From Acidobacterium sp. (lineage in GTDB: Bacteria > Acidobacteriota > Terriglobia > Terriglobales > Acidobacteriaceae), in contig PMAM01000002.1 in NCBI GenBank assembly GCA_003152595.1, positions 1 through 14,657 on the forward strand: a stretch of DNA of 14,657 bases. Reading direction: 5' to 3'. The position numbers and the translations under genes are program-made. Under the pieces are notes generated by a model. The model ran no database searches and had not been told where the DNA came from. It was given only the letters and a program-made list of their open reading frames with translations. How positions within the stretch are numbered: position 1 is the first letter of the stretch; each line of letters starts with the position of its first letter. Shown here piece after piece: positions 1 through 7,290 of the stretch.

Positions 1-18
1 CTAAACCGAGGGGGCAGC

Positions 19-267
19 TCACCATTTTTCGAGGCCTTTTGAAACGGCCCGCACCATCTTGTGGAGATCGTTGAGCACGCCGCGGATCTCCCGGAGCTGA
101 CGCTGCTGGAAGAGCAGGGCGAAGTACGGCTGAGGAAGCCGTTGGCGAAGGGCATCGAGCTGTTCGACGCCCTGGCGGTAGCGGCGCACGAGGTCGCCGT
201 CGCCGAACCGGGTTCTAAATGGGTCCCCTTTTGGGTGCCCCAGGCAGGCACCAACCCTCATCCTCAA
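19..267 (-). CDS. Hypothetical protein, probably 3' part of a truncated gene
   Basis: I do not recognise this protein. The frame that ends with TGA at 19-21 is clearly coding-like from about 216 down to 22: most third codon positions are G or C, as in the run CGG TTC GGC GAC GGC GAC. The peptide is basic, rich in Q, L and R, and probably helical (for example VEQLDALRQRL), with no signal peptide or obvious motif. The upstream stretch from about 267 to 217 looks like intergenic sequence rather than codons, and no ribosome-binding site precedes the ATG at 267, so the N-terminus may be lost or start internally. It lies immediately downstream of the tRNA-Pro fragment, on the side I take to be chromosomal backbone. 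The opposite-strand ORF at 61-363 is its shadow and reads through the tRNA. Confidence 0.35.
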   Translation of the reverse strand: MRMRVGACLGHPKGDPFRTRFGDGDLVRRYRQGVEQLDALRQRLPQPYFALLFQQRQLREIRGVLNDLHKMVRAVSKGLEKW

Positions 268-287
268 CCCTATCTTGCTGATTTAAA

Positions 288-337
288 TGGTCGGGGAGAG
301 AGGATTCGAACCTCCGACCCCCTGGTCCCGAACCAGA
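288..337 (-). pseudogene. 3' fragment of tRNA-Pro(CGG), 5' half missing
   Basis: On the minus strand the sequence contains an anticodon stem-loop (321-337, loop TTCGGGA, anticodon CGG at 330-328), a short variable loop, a T-arm with GGTTCGAAT, the 3' acceptor strand CTCCCCG, discriminator A and an encoded CCA (290-288). The 5' acceptor strand, D-arm and D-loop are absent: sequence beyond 337 has no CGGGGAG and no D-arm. One anticodon-stem pair is a G.T wobble (A337/C321 on the plus strand). A tRNA cut exactly at the anticodon arm with an intact 3' end is the standard footprint of tyrosine-recombinase integration. The displaced 3' end stays at one junction while the whole tRNA is rebuilt at the other. 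Confidence 0.85.
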
Positions 338-472
338 TTAAAGCACCTGTTGAAATCTGTTGAAAATTTGTGAAAATAAGCGCTTTTGATGGAATAGCTT
401 ACCGCCTGCATCGCAATCGCTGTTGATCTTTGTGGGTTTTGGATGCTTTGGCAGCTACAAAATCGACTACAA
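321..472. repeat. att-like site A: 14-bp tRNA core plus arm
   Basis: The core CCTGGTCCCGAACC (321-334) lies in the tRNA-Pro anticodon arm and recurs exactly at 13836-13849. Both copies are followed, exactly 129 nt from the core start, by GGCAGCTACAAA (here 450-461) or its near-match, running on into CGACTACA. Between these anchors the two copies align without gaps (115 nt each), well in the first half and poorly in the second. TGTTGAAA-like words occur at 348, 358 and, as TGTGAAAA, at 369, about one helical turn apart. I interpret this as the left attachment site of an integrated element; no integrase protein is visible to confirm it. Confidence 0.6.
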
Positions 473-560
473 CGGTTCGAAACTTGCGAAATTTATTGGG
501 GCTGATCAATACCAGTTTGTCTCTCACGGCTAATGGCACATATTTCGCCGGGCAGGCCAT
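399..560 (-). CDS. Small ORF, possible remnant of an integrase 3' end
   Basis: A 53-codon frame starts at ATG 560-558 and ends with TAA at 401-399. It contains the peptide VVVDFVAAKAS. The equivalent place in the second att-like site encodes GVVEFVAARAS in the same orientation. Several differences between the copies are synonymous or conservative (GAT/GAA, AAA/AGA, GCA/GCC), which is suggestive of former coding sequence. The location, with the stop about 65 nt from the recombination core and reading toward the tRNA, is where tyrosine-integrase genes often end. No catalytic R-H-R-Y region is present and upstream frames are interrupted, so if this reading is right it is only a tail. It may equally be non-coding att arm sequence. 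Confidence 0.2.
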   Translation of the reverse strand: MACPAKYVPLAVRDKLVLISPNKFRKFRTVVVDFVAAKASKTHKDQQRLRCRR

Positions 561-842
561 CATTCACATCACGCTGTTCATAGACCAAGGCGCGTGAAAG
601 CGTGTGTCTTTTTCAACGCACCGAGGTTTAGCTAAAGCGTGTTTCTCAACTCATCCGCAACCGCATAGATGAACCCTTGTTCCATAGTCGAATTATTGGG
701 CTCAAGACGACAGGTCAGCTTTGGTCGACTGGTCTTCTTGAGGAAGCGAGCAACACTTTCAGAGTCGGAGTTGGTGACTAGGCGCGCCATAGGTACGGAT
801 GTGAAGTCCGCCTTAAGCCCCACGAATTTCCGCCCCAATTCA
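473..842. other. Gene-poor stretch between att-like site A and the IS remnant
   Basis: No recognisable gene is seen here, apart from the start of the small ORF at 399-560. A leftward frame ending at 632 can be opened from an ATG at 973, but it runs through the uxaE stop region and the IS fragment in the wrong frame, and its composition is not convincingly coding. If anything in it is real, it would be a short product from the internal ATG near 790. A/T content is higher than in the operon. I see no transfer RNA, terminator or clear promoter. Confidence 0.4.
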
Positions 843-928
843 ATGCCTAGAAGAAGAAGTTTTCCGTGGAGCAGATCGCGTCTGTTCTGAAGCAGGCTGA
901 GGTGGGAGTGCCGGTGGCGGAGCCGATC
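843..928 (+). pseudogene. IS3-family orfA remnant (N-terminal end only)
   Basis: In the frame starting at 851 the translation begins KKKFSVEQIASVLKQAEV and continues GVPVAEPI. This closely matches the start of the helix-turn-helix OrfA (transposase_8) of IS3-family elements of the IS407/IS51 type, usually of the form KKRFSVEQIVxVLKQAEVGVPVAEL. The ATG at 843 is in a different frame, so the start is also shifted, and homology stops at about 926-928, after which a stop follows at 938-940. OrfA is normally 85-100 residues, so about two thirds of it and all of OrfB are missing. The break coincides with the uxaE stop codon (927-929) on the other strand. The transposase at the right edge belongs to a different IS3 subgroup, so the two are unlikely to be parts of one element. 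Confidence 0.75.
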
Positions 929-2198
929 ACTTCTCACTGACCTCTCCAATTGAGCCCAGAAAAACGGGGACAATGTGGCGGCTGTAAAGGTTCTCTGTTA
1001 CGTTTTTTGCAATCACATCCTCGTTGCGCTCGAGGATATTCAAATACCCGGATCCCATCTTAGCTGCCACTTTGAATCCGACATGCAGCAACTGGCGCAG
1101 GCTGCTGTTATAGGATGGTGCTCCGCGTACATGTCGCAAGGCGGAAGTGTATTGTTCAGAAGTCCAGGTACGGACCTCGCTCGGAGGGGGCAACTTTGCA
1201 GTATCGATATCGATGACGGTGGCGTAGGGCAAGCAAAGTTCCTCACAGTGCGCAAAGGCTTCTGCATAAATCTCTTTCGCTAGATTCAGCGCTTCACCCC
1301 CAGATTCTGCCAAGCCTATCAGTTCTTCGAGCCACGTGGTCCCGGCAGTCTTGAGGTGAACGCCAGCACCGAAGCGCGTGATGGTCCGGTGAATCGCGGG
1401 GTAGATGGAGAACTTGTCGCTTCCGGAGTGCACACTCAGCTTGAGATTATCCGGCAAGCCAAAATATCCAACGGCATACGCGATCGCGGCAACATCAAGG
1501 ACAAACTCGCGCTCGAACTGCGTAATATCGCCCACATAATCCACGCCCTTATTGAAGCGCCCGCTGAACTTGGGCGCAATGGTCTGAAGGGGGATGCCTT
1601 CATCGGCAACCGCCGCCAGAATGATGAGTAACTCGGCAGGGCTCTGTGCACAGTCTGTTTCGTCCATTGACACCTCAGGAATGAAGTTCGCTTCGCCTTT
1701 GGCATCACGGATGGTCCTGTAGACCTCACCGGCCTTTTGTACAGCTGCGAGATATTTTTGGGCTGTCTGTCGCAGACTCTCTGTCGTGATCTCGAAGGTA
1801 TCATCAGTCCCGTAAAGCTCGATCTTTCCCCGCAACGCGGAATAGCGCTTCACGAACTTCTCAATTTCGAATTCCGATACCGCGTGGCCGATGCAGTCGG
1901 CCACATCGATGGTGTAGAAGTCACACGCATCGACGAATCGGTGTACGGTTTTGAGAGTGATATGGTCGGCGTCCACAAAGTACGGACGATTCCAGCCGAG
2001 CGCATGAACAGCCGCGTCTGCAGCCTTCCGCACTGACAAGGCTTCGGAGCCGATTATCATGTGCTCTCGGTTTGATTTATTCCAAACCGGAACGACTTCT
2101 ACCCCGCTCTCGAGGGCCTTTACGCAAGCTCTGAGCTGTGCCTTAGCCTGGTGCGCAAACCTATCGCCGGTTCCAACAGAATACTTGCCAAGCTTCAA
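927..2198 (-). CDS. uxaE: Tagaturonate epimerase UxaE
   Basis: This 423-residue cytoplasmic protein matches the tagaturonate/fructuronate epimerase family known from Thermotoga TM0440. UxaE interconverts D-tagaturonate and D-fructuronate, so galacturonate can enter the glucuronate branch. Conserved-looking motifs are PVWNKSNREH (37-46), FVDADHI (74-80), FYTIDVAD (94-101), EVSMDETD (175-182), HSGSDKFSIYP (257-267) and HLKTAGTTWLEE (281-292); the His, Asp and Glu residues in them are the likely metal and substrate ligands. Family membership is from recognition of these motifs, not a search. The start is TTG at 2198, with AGGAG seven bases upstream; no in-frame ATG lies near. It is last in the leftward cluster, 213 nt after the transporter, and its stop is flush with an IS remnant. 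Homologues can be slightly longer, so minor C-terminal loss cannot be excluded. Confidence 0.85.
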   Translation of the reverse strand: MKLGKYSVGTGDRFAHQAKAQLRACVKALESGVEVVPVWNKSNREHMIIGSEALSVRKAADAAVHALGWNRPYFVDADHITLKTVHRFVDACDFYTIDVADCIGHAVSEFEIEKFVKRYSALRGKIELYGTDDTFEITTESLRQTAQKYLAAVQKAGEVYRTIRDAKGEANFIPEVSMDETDCAQSPAELLIILAAVADEGIPLQTIAPKFSGRFNKGVDYVGDITQFEREFVLDVAAIAYAVGYFGLPDNLKLSVHSGSDKFSIYPAIHRTITRFGAGVHLKTAGTTWLEELIGLAESGGEALNLAKEIYAEAFAHCEELCLPYATVIDIDTAKLPPPSEVRTWTSEQYTSALRHVRGAPSYNSSLRQLLHVGFKVAAKMGSGYLNILERNEDVIAKNVTENLYSRHIVPVFLGSIGEVSEK

Positions 2199-2411
2199 CT
2201 GGAATCTCCTTCTTCAGCATTCGCTTTGTGAACTTCTATACCCGTGAATGCTCGCGGGAATCGTCGTCCTGACTACATCAGCCACTCATCTCGTTCAGCT
2301 ATTGCCGGCTGCCGTCGTCTTCTCCAAACACTGCTGTAAGTTGTCGTGAAGGCACGCTTTTCATATCAAACCGGGACTTCGCATGTAACTGCGTCACAGA
2401 TGGTCTTCCAT
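2199..2411. other. 213-nt spacer between transporter gene and uxaE
   Basis: This is the longest gap inside the leftward cluster. It contains the uxaE Shine-Dalgarno sequence and a weak hairpin (CCCGTG 2241-2246 with CGCGGG 2253-2258, one G.T pair, six-base loop) with no T-run after it on the minus strand. A separate promoter for uxaE is possible, but I see no convincing -35/-10 pair. Confidence 0.3.
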
Positions 2412-3722
2412 TTAATGTACGGTTCTCGTGTCCTGGACGTTTTGTGGGGCACGAATCAGCAAGAGCAAGCATGCGGTTGCGAGGAGTGGCAATAATCCTG
2501 CGATCAAAAAGGCCGGTCCGTAGGAAAAGCGATCGACCAGAATTCCAACTGCGATAGTGAACACTGACCCCACCAGGCCTGCGGCCAGCCCGCTCAGGCC
2601 TGTGACCGTAGCCACCACGTCCTGGGGAAACAGATCGGAGGGTAAAGTAAGGCCCATGGTGGACCAGCTTGCATAGCCCCACAAAGCAAAGCAGATGAGC
2701 GCCAACGCAGCGTAGACGTTATGAACTCCGGCTGCGGGAATGCCTGCAAGCATCGGCAGGCAACTGACTGCACAGACCCACGTACGGGCACGCACCACGG
2801 AGACACCGCGGCGAATGCAATAGCCGGAGATGAAGCCGCCTGTGAAGTTGCCGAGATCGGCGGCAATGAAGGGCATCCAGGCAAACAGTGCGATGCGCTG
2901 CAGGCTGAAGCCGCGTGCATCGCTCAGATATTGGGGCAGCCAGAAGACGTAAAACCACCAAATGGGGTCGGTGAGAGCGCGGCCCAGTACGATTCCCCAC
3001 ACGTTGCGCTGTCGGACGAGCTGGAGCCATCGCCTCACGCCTCTTTCTGCAGAGATGACGGGGACTTCCTGGCCTGCGCGGATGAAGGAAGCTTCATCTT
3101 GCGAAACGCGTGGATGGCGGTCAAGGGGATGATAGGCGCGCAGCCAGAGAAAGAGCCAGACGAATCCCAGCATCCCTGAGACAACGAATGCAGCGCGCCA
3201 TCCGAGGGCGATTGCGATCAAAGGAATGGCCAGCGCGGCGATGGCTCCTCCGACGCTGGAACCGCTGTCGAAGATGGCCACAGCTATGCTGCGCTCCTCG
3301 CTGGGAAACCACTCGGCCACGGTTTTGCTGGCGCCGGGCCAATTGAGGCCCTCGCCGATGCCGAGGAGGAATCGGAAGGAGGCAAAGCCGACGACCGACG
3401 AAGCGAAGCCGGTGAAGATGTTGACCAACGACCAGAAGACAACAGCCAGCGCGAGCCCGATGCGCGTGCCGATGGCGTCAAGGAAGATGCCGCCCAAAAG
3501 CCATGTGACCGCATAGGAGACCTGAAAAGCGCCAAGGATCTTGGCCAGGTCGGTGTGCGTGAGATGGTATTGTGCGGTAATCAGGGGCGCGAGGACCGAG
3601 AAGGTCTGGCGGCTGATGTAGTTGATGACGGTAGAGAGGAAGAGCGTCCAGACGATCCACCAGCGCACACGTCCCGGTGTGTGTGGCCTGGGCCGTGGGG
3701 CCGCGCCCTGGGGGAAATTCAT
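2412..3722 (-). CDS. ExuT-like MFS hexuronate transporter (ACS family)
   Basis: This 436-residue inner-membrane protein has the hydrophobic pattern of a 12-helix major facilitator. Motifs of the anion:cation symporter (ACS) family, which includes hexuronate transporter ExuT and glucarate transporters, are clear: NYISRQTFSVLAPLI (34-48), LDAIGTRIG (81-89), GEGLNWPGASKTVAEWFP (123-140), then ERSIAVAIFDSGSSVGGAIA (143-162). The likely role is proton-coupled uptake of galacturonate, glucuronate or another sugar acid, which fits the adjacent uxaE. The ATG at 3722 follows AAGGA and lies only 12 nt after the esterase stop, so the two genes are almost certainly co-transcribed. The ATG at 3738 is in another frame. 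Substrate is inferred from family and neighbours; a non-uronate sugar-acid substrate remains possible. Confidence 0.88.
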   Translation of the reverse strand: MNFPQGAAPRPRPHTPGRVRWWIVWTLFLSTVINYISRQTFSVLAPLITAQYHLTHTDLAKILGAFQVSYAVTWLLGGIFLDAIGTRIGLALAVVFWSLVNIFTGFASSVVGFASFRFLLGIGEGLNWPGASKTVAEWFPSEERSIAVAIFDSGSSVGGAIAALAIPLIAIALGWRAAFVVSGMLGFVWLFLWLRAYHPLDRHPRVSQDEASFIRAGQEVPVISAERGVRRWLQLVRQRNVWGIVLGRALTDPIWWFYVFWLPQYLSDARGFSLQRIALFAWMPFIAADLGNFTGGFISGYCIRRGVSVVRARTWVCAVSCLPMLAGIPAAGVHNVYAALALICFALWGYASWSTMGLTLPSDLFPQDVVATVTGLSGLAAGLVGSVFTIAVGILVDRFSYGPAFLIAGLLPLLATACLLLLIRAPQNVQDTRTVH

Positions 3723-3734
3723 TGGATTCCTTAT

Positions 3735-5723
3735 TCATCGCTGCGGAACCTCTTCAACTGGTTCCAGGTTTTGGATCATGACCGGCGCCGCAATGGCTGC
3801 GATGGAATCGATATCGAAGTCCCTGTAAAGATCGAGACAGAACAGATCGGGCGCGGACCGGAAGGCGACTGGCGTGTCAAGCAGATAGCTGAGACTCTTC
3901 ATCCCATGATGGCTGGTGACCGAAGAAAAGGCCGCGGGATCAATGGCCGCCGCCACTGCGGCGATGACGGCGGAACGAATGCCGTCTGTCTCAATGCTAA
4001 TCGGCCGGCCTGCGTTGTTTTCTCGGAGCCAATGAGCAACGCCGAGCAACTGCGCGGCTTCAAGGCCAAGGGGACGATCTCCAAGGCTGGAGGTCAACGT
4101 CTCCCAATCGGTTGGATCGGGAATCTGTGGGCTAGTGAAGCCGTTAAAAATGAGATCGAGGGCCAGTACCTGTTGGCCGCGATTCACGTCGGAGGATATG
4201 GCTGCACCGGCGACATGGTAGCCTTGGTCGTTGAGCACGATGGTGGCTGGTGCGTCTTCGCCGGCATCGTTGGTCTTGAGCCAGATGCCCGTCGCGCTGA
4301 GACCGTTGCTCAGGTCGAAACGGTACGACAATGTCCTGATCGCCATGTGCTTGGTTGCGCTGATTCTGTGCGCGCTTACTACAGTCACGGGCTTGTAGCG
4401 CGTGACCTCCTTGAGCTTTTCCCGCTGTTCCCTGGCCCATGGGCTGCGTGCACTGCTGTCGCTTGGAATAGCCGGCCTATTGATGGACGCGGCCAGCTTG
4501 CGCGCCAACCCGGTGATGGTGAGGTTATCGGCGGGAATTCCAATCTTGAATTCTTCCGGAGTCCTGACTTCTGTGGAACTGGGTATCTCCCCAGTGATGG
4601 CGGGCATGTGGAATTGCTCGGCAAAGAAGCTGTAGGCATGTTCGCGGTTCACGAGTTGATAGTTGTGCGTACCCGGATCGCTGCTCTCGTACCAGGCAAG
4701 ATTCCCGGGCTTGCCATAGAGGCTGAAGAAGGGCTTGATTCGGTCGTAATTGTCCGGCTTCACGAGCGCGGCGCGGAAGCAGCAGTCATCTTCCGCGTTA
4801 TGGATGAGAAGAGTGGGCCGCGGGGCCCGCATGGCCACAAGAATAGGATAGTCGGAACCGTCGTTCAAATCGGTGGCGTTTTCTTCGATCTCATCGGTGT
4901 CGACGGGGTGGGTGAGGTTGAACGAAGACGATCCGAAGCCGGCCACCTCGACCATCACGGCGACACGCTTGTCGAGCGCACTGAGCACAATGGTTTGCCA
5001 TCCGCCGCCCGAAAGGCCCGTCATGCCCAAGCGGGTGGTGTCGACTTGCGGCATCGAAGCCAGATAATCGAGCCCGCGCCGCATGCCAAGGTAAAAGAAT
5101 CCCAGAGCATTCGATCCAACCAGGTCGAGAGCAGCGGCATCGTCGTGGGCGTCGCCATTTAGGGCCAGTTCACCGAAGCCAACCCATCCAATACTGAGGG
5201 CGACGATGCCTCGTTTGGCAAAGTTAATGCACCGCTTCTGCTCATATTCGGCTGCGTTGCCCCTTGGCTCATGGCCGATGACATTGAGGATCGCAGGGAC
5301 TTTTCCCGAGACGTTGTCCGGCTCATATAGATAAGCTGTCACTTCGAGGCCCGGTACAACTTCGTAGAGAAACTTGGTGACTCGGTAGCCGTTGCGGACC
5401 TCGGTGTCACCTACCTGACGGAAGCTGGGAGCGGAGTTAACCCACGCCTCAGGCCATCCATGAAAAGCAACGTCGTCCAGGATGTGCCTGCGTAGCTTTT
5501 CCTCCTGCGCGGTCCATTCGCTGGAGGTGGTTGGCGTCGGCAGTGGCGTGATGCGATGACTCAGATACTGCTGCAATTGGAATGCGGTCACATCCGTGGG
5601 TTGCACTGGCTGCGCGAGCAATGCCTGCAGCGTTTCAGGGGTCGTTTGGCCATAGGCTTGTACAGCAACGAGTGGAAGCGCGGCCGCCAAGGCAAATACA
5701 TAATTCCGAGCAGTCAGTCTCAT
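3735..5723 (-). CDS. Exported two-domain alpha/beta-hydrolase esterase
   Basis: This 662-residue protein opens with a Sec-type signal peptide (about 1-25, ending VQAYGQ). The first domain (about 110-390) is a complete alpha/beta hydrolase. It has the nucleophile elbow GLSGG with Ser238, the acid in HNAEDD (Asp312 or Asp313) and the catalytic His353 in DPGTHNY; it resembles acetylxylan-esterase-type and related carbohydrate esterases. The second half (about 430-662) repeats the fold pattern (ILNDQGYH, then SAVIAAVAAAIDP, then FDIDSIAAIAAP) but has no GxSxG, so it looks inactive. The likely role is removal of acetyl or methyl esters from uronate-containing polysaccharide in the periplasm. The start has GAGG eight bases upstream and lies 106 nt after the oxidoreductase stop. 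Exact substrate and carbohydrate-esterase family cannot be assigned by eye. A 535-codon rightward frame over this gene is its antisense shadow. Confidence 0.85.
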   Translation of the reverse strand: MRLTARNYVFALAAALPLVAVQAYGQTTPETLQALLAQPVQPTDVTAFQLQQYLSHRITPLPTPTTSSEWTAQEEKLRRHILDDVAFHGWPEAWVNSAPSFRQVGDTEVRNGYRVTKFLYEVVPGLEVTAYLYEPDNVSGKVPAILNVIGHEPRGNAAEYEQKRCINFAKRGIVALSIGWVGFGELALNGDAHDDAAALDLVGSNALGFFYLGMRRGLDYLASMPQVDTTRLGMTGLSGGGWQTIVLSALDKRVAVMVEVAGFGSSSFNLTHPVDTDEIEENATDLNDGSDYPILVAMRAPRPTLLIHNAEDDCCFRAALVKPDNYDRIKPFFSLYGKPGNLAWYESSDPGTHNYQLVNREHAYSFFAEQFHMPAITGEIPSSTEVRTPEEFKIGIPADNLTITGLARKLAASINRPAIPSDSSARSPWAREQREKLKEVTRYKPVTVVSAHRISATKHMAIRTLSYRFDLSNGLSATGIWLKTNDAGEDAPATIVLNDQGYHVAGAAISSDVNRGQQVLALDLIFNGFTSPQIPDPTDWETLTSSLGDRPLGLEAAQLLGVAHWLRENNAGRPISIETDGIRSAVIAAVAAAIDPAAFSSVTSHHGMKSLSYLLDTPVAFRSAPDLFCLDLYRDFDIDSIAAIAAPVMIQNLEPVEEVPQR

Positions 5724-5829
5724 TTACGCTACCTCATTAGTCAAGGGGAAGGTGCGATGCATCCTGGCGGCGACTAAACTTCCGCTAGGAATTGTTTTAA
5801 GGATGCTGCCGCGATGAGAGGAACCAGAT
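5724..5829. other. 106-nt spacer between oxidoreductase and esterase genes
   Basis: This short intergenic stretch carries the esterase ribosome-binding site (GAGG). I see no T-tailed hairpin, which is compatible with read-through from the upstream gene. Confidence 0.3.
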
Positions 5830-7266
5830 CTAGACCGGATGGTCGACGATCTGTTCGTTGCGGGCATCCCAATAGAGCTTCCTGCCGCTCCAGTAGGACT
5901 GCGCCGCCATGATGCACACCAGCGCATGGGAGAAGCCATCTTCGACAGTAGCGTTGGGCTGTGTGCGCGTTTGCATGGCCTTCAGCCAGTTCATCAGATG
6001 GCCTGTGTCATCGTCGTCCGGACCCAGGGAGTTGGGCGTTGGAGCCCCCGGAACTTGCACGGTTTCCTCGCCGTCCCCCGCAGGTCCGATGATCGGGAGC
6101 TTGGTGTAAACCGGCCCCGAATCGGTTGGATCGTACTCGGCTCTTCCGCCTTCCCGCGTCACAGTAAACAGGGATGCACCCTCTCCGCCATAGTTCTCGA
6201 TGGTGCCGTCGCGGCCGTGGATGCGCGAGAAACTCCGATAGCTGTTGCAGAACATGGTCTTGTAGGTGTAGAGAAAGCCCTTAGGATAAGTGACGGCGGC
6301 GACGCAGGTATCGGGATTATCGCGCCCGTCCTTCCATACAAAGACACCGCCGTTCGCGACTACGCTTTCCGGATAGGCTTCGTCGGTCCACAGGTGAACC
6401 AGATCTGAACCGTGGCTCAGCCACTGGTCGAAGATGCCCGACGAAAAGTCCTTATAAAGTCGGAATTCGAGATAGACATGAGGATCGAAGGGGCGATCGG
6501 GCTTGCCCAGTAGCCACCGCTTCCAGTCCGTGTCCTCTTCGCGCAGCTCCGACGTTCTGCCGTAGAGCCATTGCTTCCACTCCATATTGATGTCCATCAA
6601 CATCTCCTTGGAGCTGCCCGTGTCATCGGGCCTGAATCTCCACCGCTCCTCATTCACATTCCATTCCTGCTCGATGTGCACGATCTTGCCAATGCGTCCC
6701 GAGCGAATGATGTCGCGAACGGCCAGCGGATAGGGCTGACTGCGGTGCTGCGTTCCCATCTGCACAACCTGTTTGGATTGCCTGACCAGGTTGCGCGTCT
6801 CGATGGCCTCAGAAAGCACGTTGGCAAAGGGCTTTTCAACGTAGCAGTCCTTGTTCGCTCGCACCACTTCGGCGCACAGCTTGGCGTGCTGAAAGTCGCC
6901 GGTGGCGATCATGACCCCATCGATGTCTTTGTCTGCGAGCATCTCCTCGGAGTACTTGTAGGATTTGGGCGCATTGTTGAATGCCCGGTTGACCTGCGCG
7001 GCTCTGTGCTCTCGTGCCAGGCTCCAGATGTCGCATACAGCGACCGTTTCGACGGGCATCTGTTTGGCTGCTAGCTGGACCATGTGCACATGTCCTTGGC
7101 TGCGATCGCCGCAGCCAAGCTGGCCTAGCCTAATGCGGTCGTTTGCACCCATCACGCGGGCATAGGATCTGGCGCTGAGTCCGGCCGCCAGTGCGGTTAC
7201 AGTTGCCTGCTTCACAAACGTACGTCGGTCGATGCCTTCTTTAGCGCTTTCAAGCATTGCATTCAC
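5830..7266 (-). CDS. Tat-exported Gfo/Idh/MocA family oxidoreductase
   Basis: This 478-residue protein starts with a twin-arginine signal: DRRTFVK (13-19) followed by a hydrophobic Ala-rich segment to about residue 36. Next comes a Rossmann NAD(P)-binding fold with GQLGCGDRSQGH (48-59), then YVEKPFA (142-148), the EKP motif typical of the family. The second half has the conserved DQWLSHGSDLVHLW (280-293) segment. These enzymes fold around NAD(P) in the cytoplasm before Tat export and oxidise, reduce or rearrange sugars; the particular substrate is unknown. An oddity is two similar tryptophan segments, EWKQWLYGR (229-237) and DWKRWLLGK (247-255). Two starts are possible. ATG 7266 has AGGAG only three bases away, while the fourth codon (ATG 7257) has better spacing and still keeps the whole Tat signal. 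The gene lies 24 nt after nagB. Confidence 0.92.
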   Translation of the reverse strand: MNAMLESAKEGIDRRTFVKQATVTALAAGLSARSYARVMGANDRIRLGQLGCGDRSQGHVHMVQLAAKQMPVETVAVCDIWSLAREHRAAQVNRAFNNAPKSYKYSEEMLADKDIDGVMIATGDFQHAKLCAEVVRANKDCYVEKPFANVLSEAIETRNLVRQSKQVVQMGTQHRSQPYPLAVRDIIRSGRIGKIVHIEQEWNVNEERWRFRPDDTGSSKEMLMDINMEWKQWLYGRTSELREEDTDWKRWLLGKPDRPFDPHVYLEFRLYKDFSSGIFDQWLSHGSDLVHLWTDEAYPESVVANGGVFVWKDGRDNPDTCVAAVTYPKGFLYTYKTMFCNSYRSFSRIHGRDGTIENYGGEGASLFTVTREGGRAEYDPTDSGPVYTKLPIIGPAGDGEETVQVPGAPTPNSLGPDDDDTGHLMNWLKAMQTRTQPNATVEDGFSHALVCIMAAQSYWSGRKLYWDARNEQIVDHPV

Positions 7267-7290
7267 TCCTAAGCCACCAAGGCTTGATTC

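Noticed and set aside
61..363. Rightward 100-codon frame ending in ERIRTSDPLVPNQ and a few more residues
   Set aside because: The C-terminal part is the antisense translation of the tRNA-Pro 3' half, a common spurious protein. The rest is the shadow of the leftward GC3-rich frame.
632..973. Leftward 113-codon frame next to uxaE
   Set aside because: It overlaps the uxaE 3' end and the IS remnant in a non-coding frame, has no ribosome-binding site, and its product is unrecognised.
3555..5162. Rightward 535-codon open frame
   Set aside because: It lies antisense to the esterase and transporter genes, both of which have strong family motifs and ribosome-binding sites. The product has no recognisable domain and its length is explained by the codon bias of the real genes.
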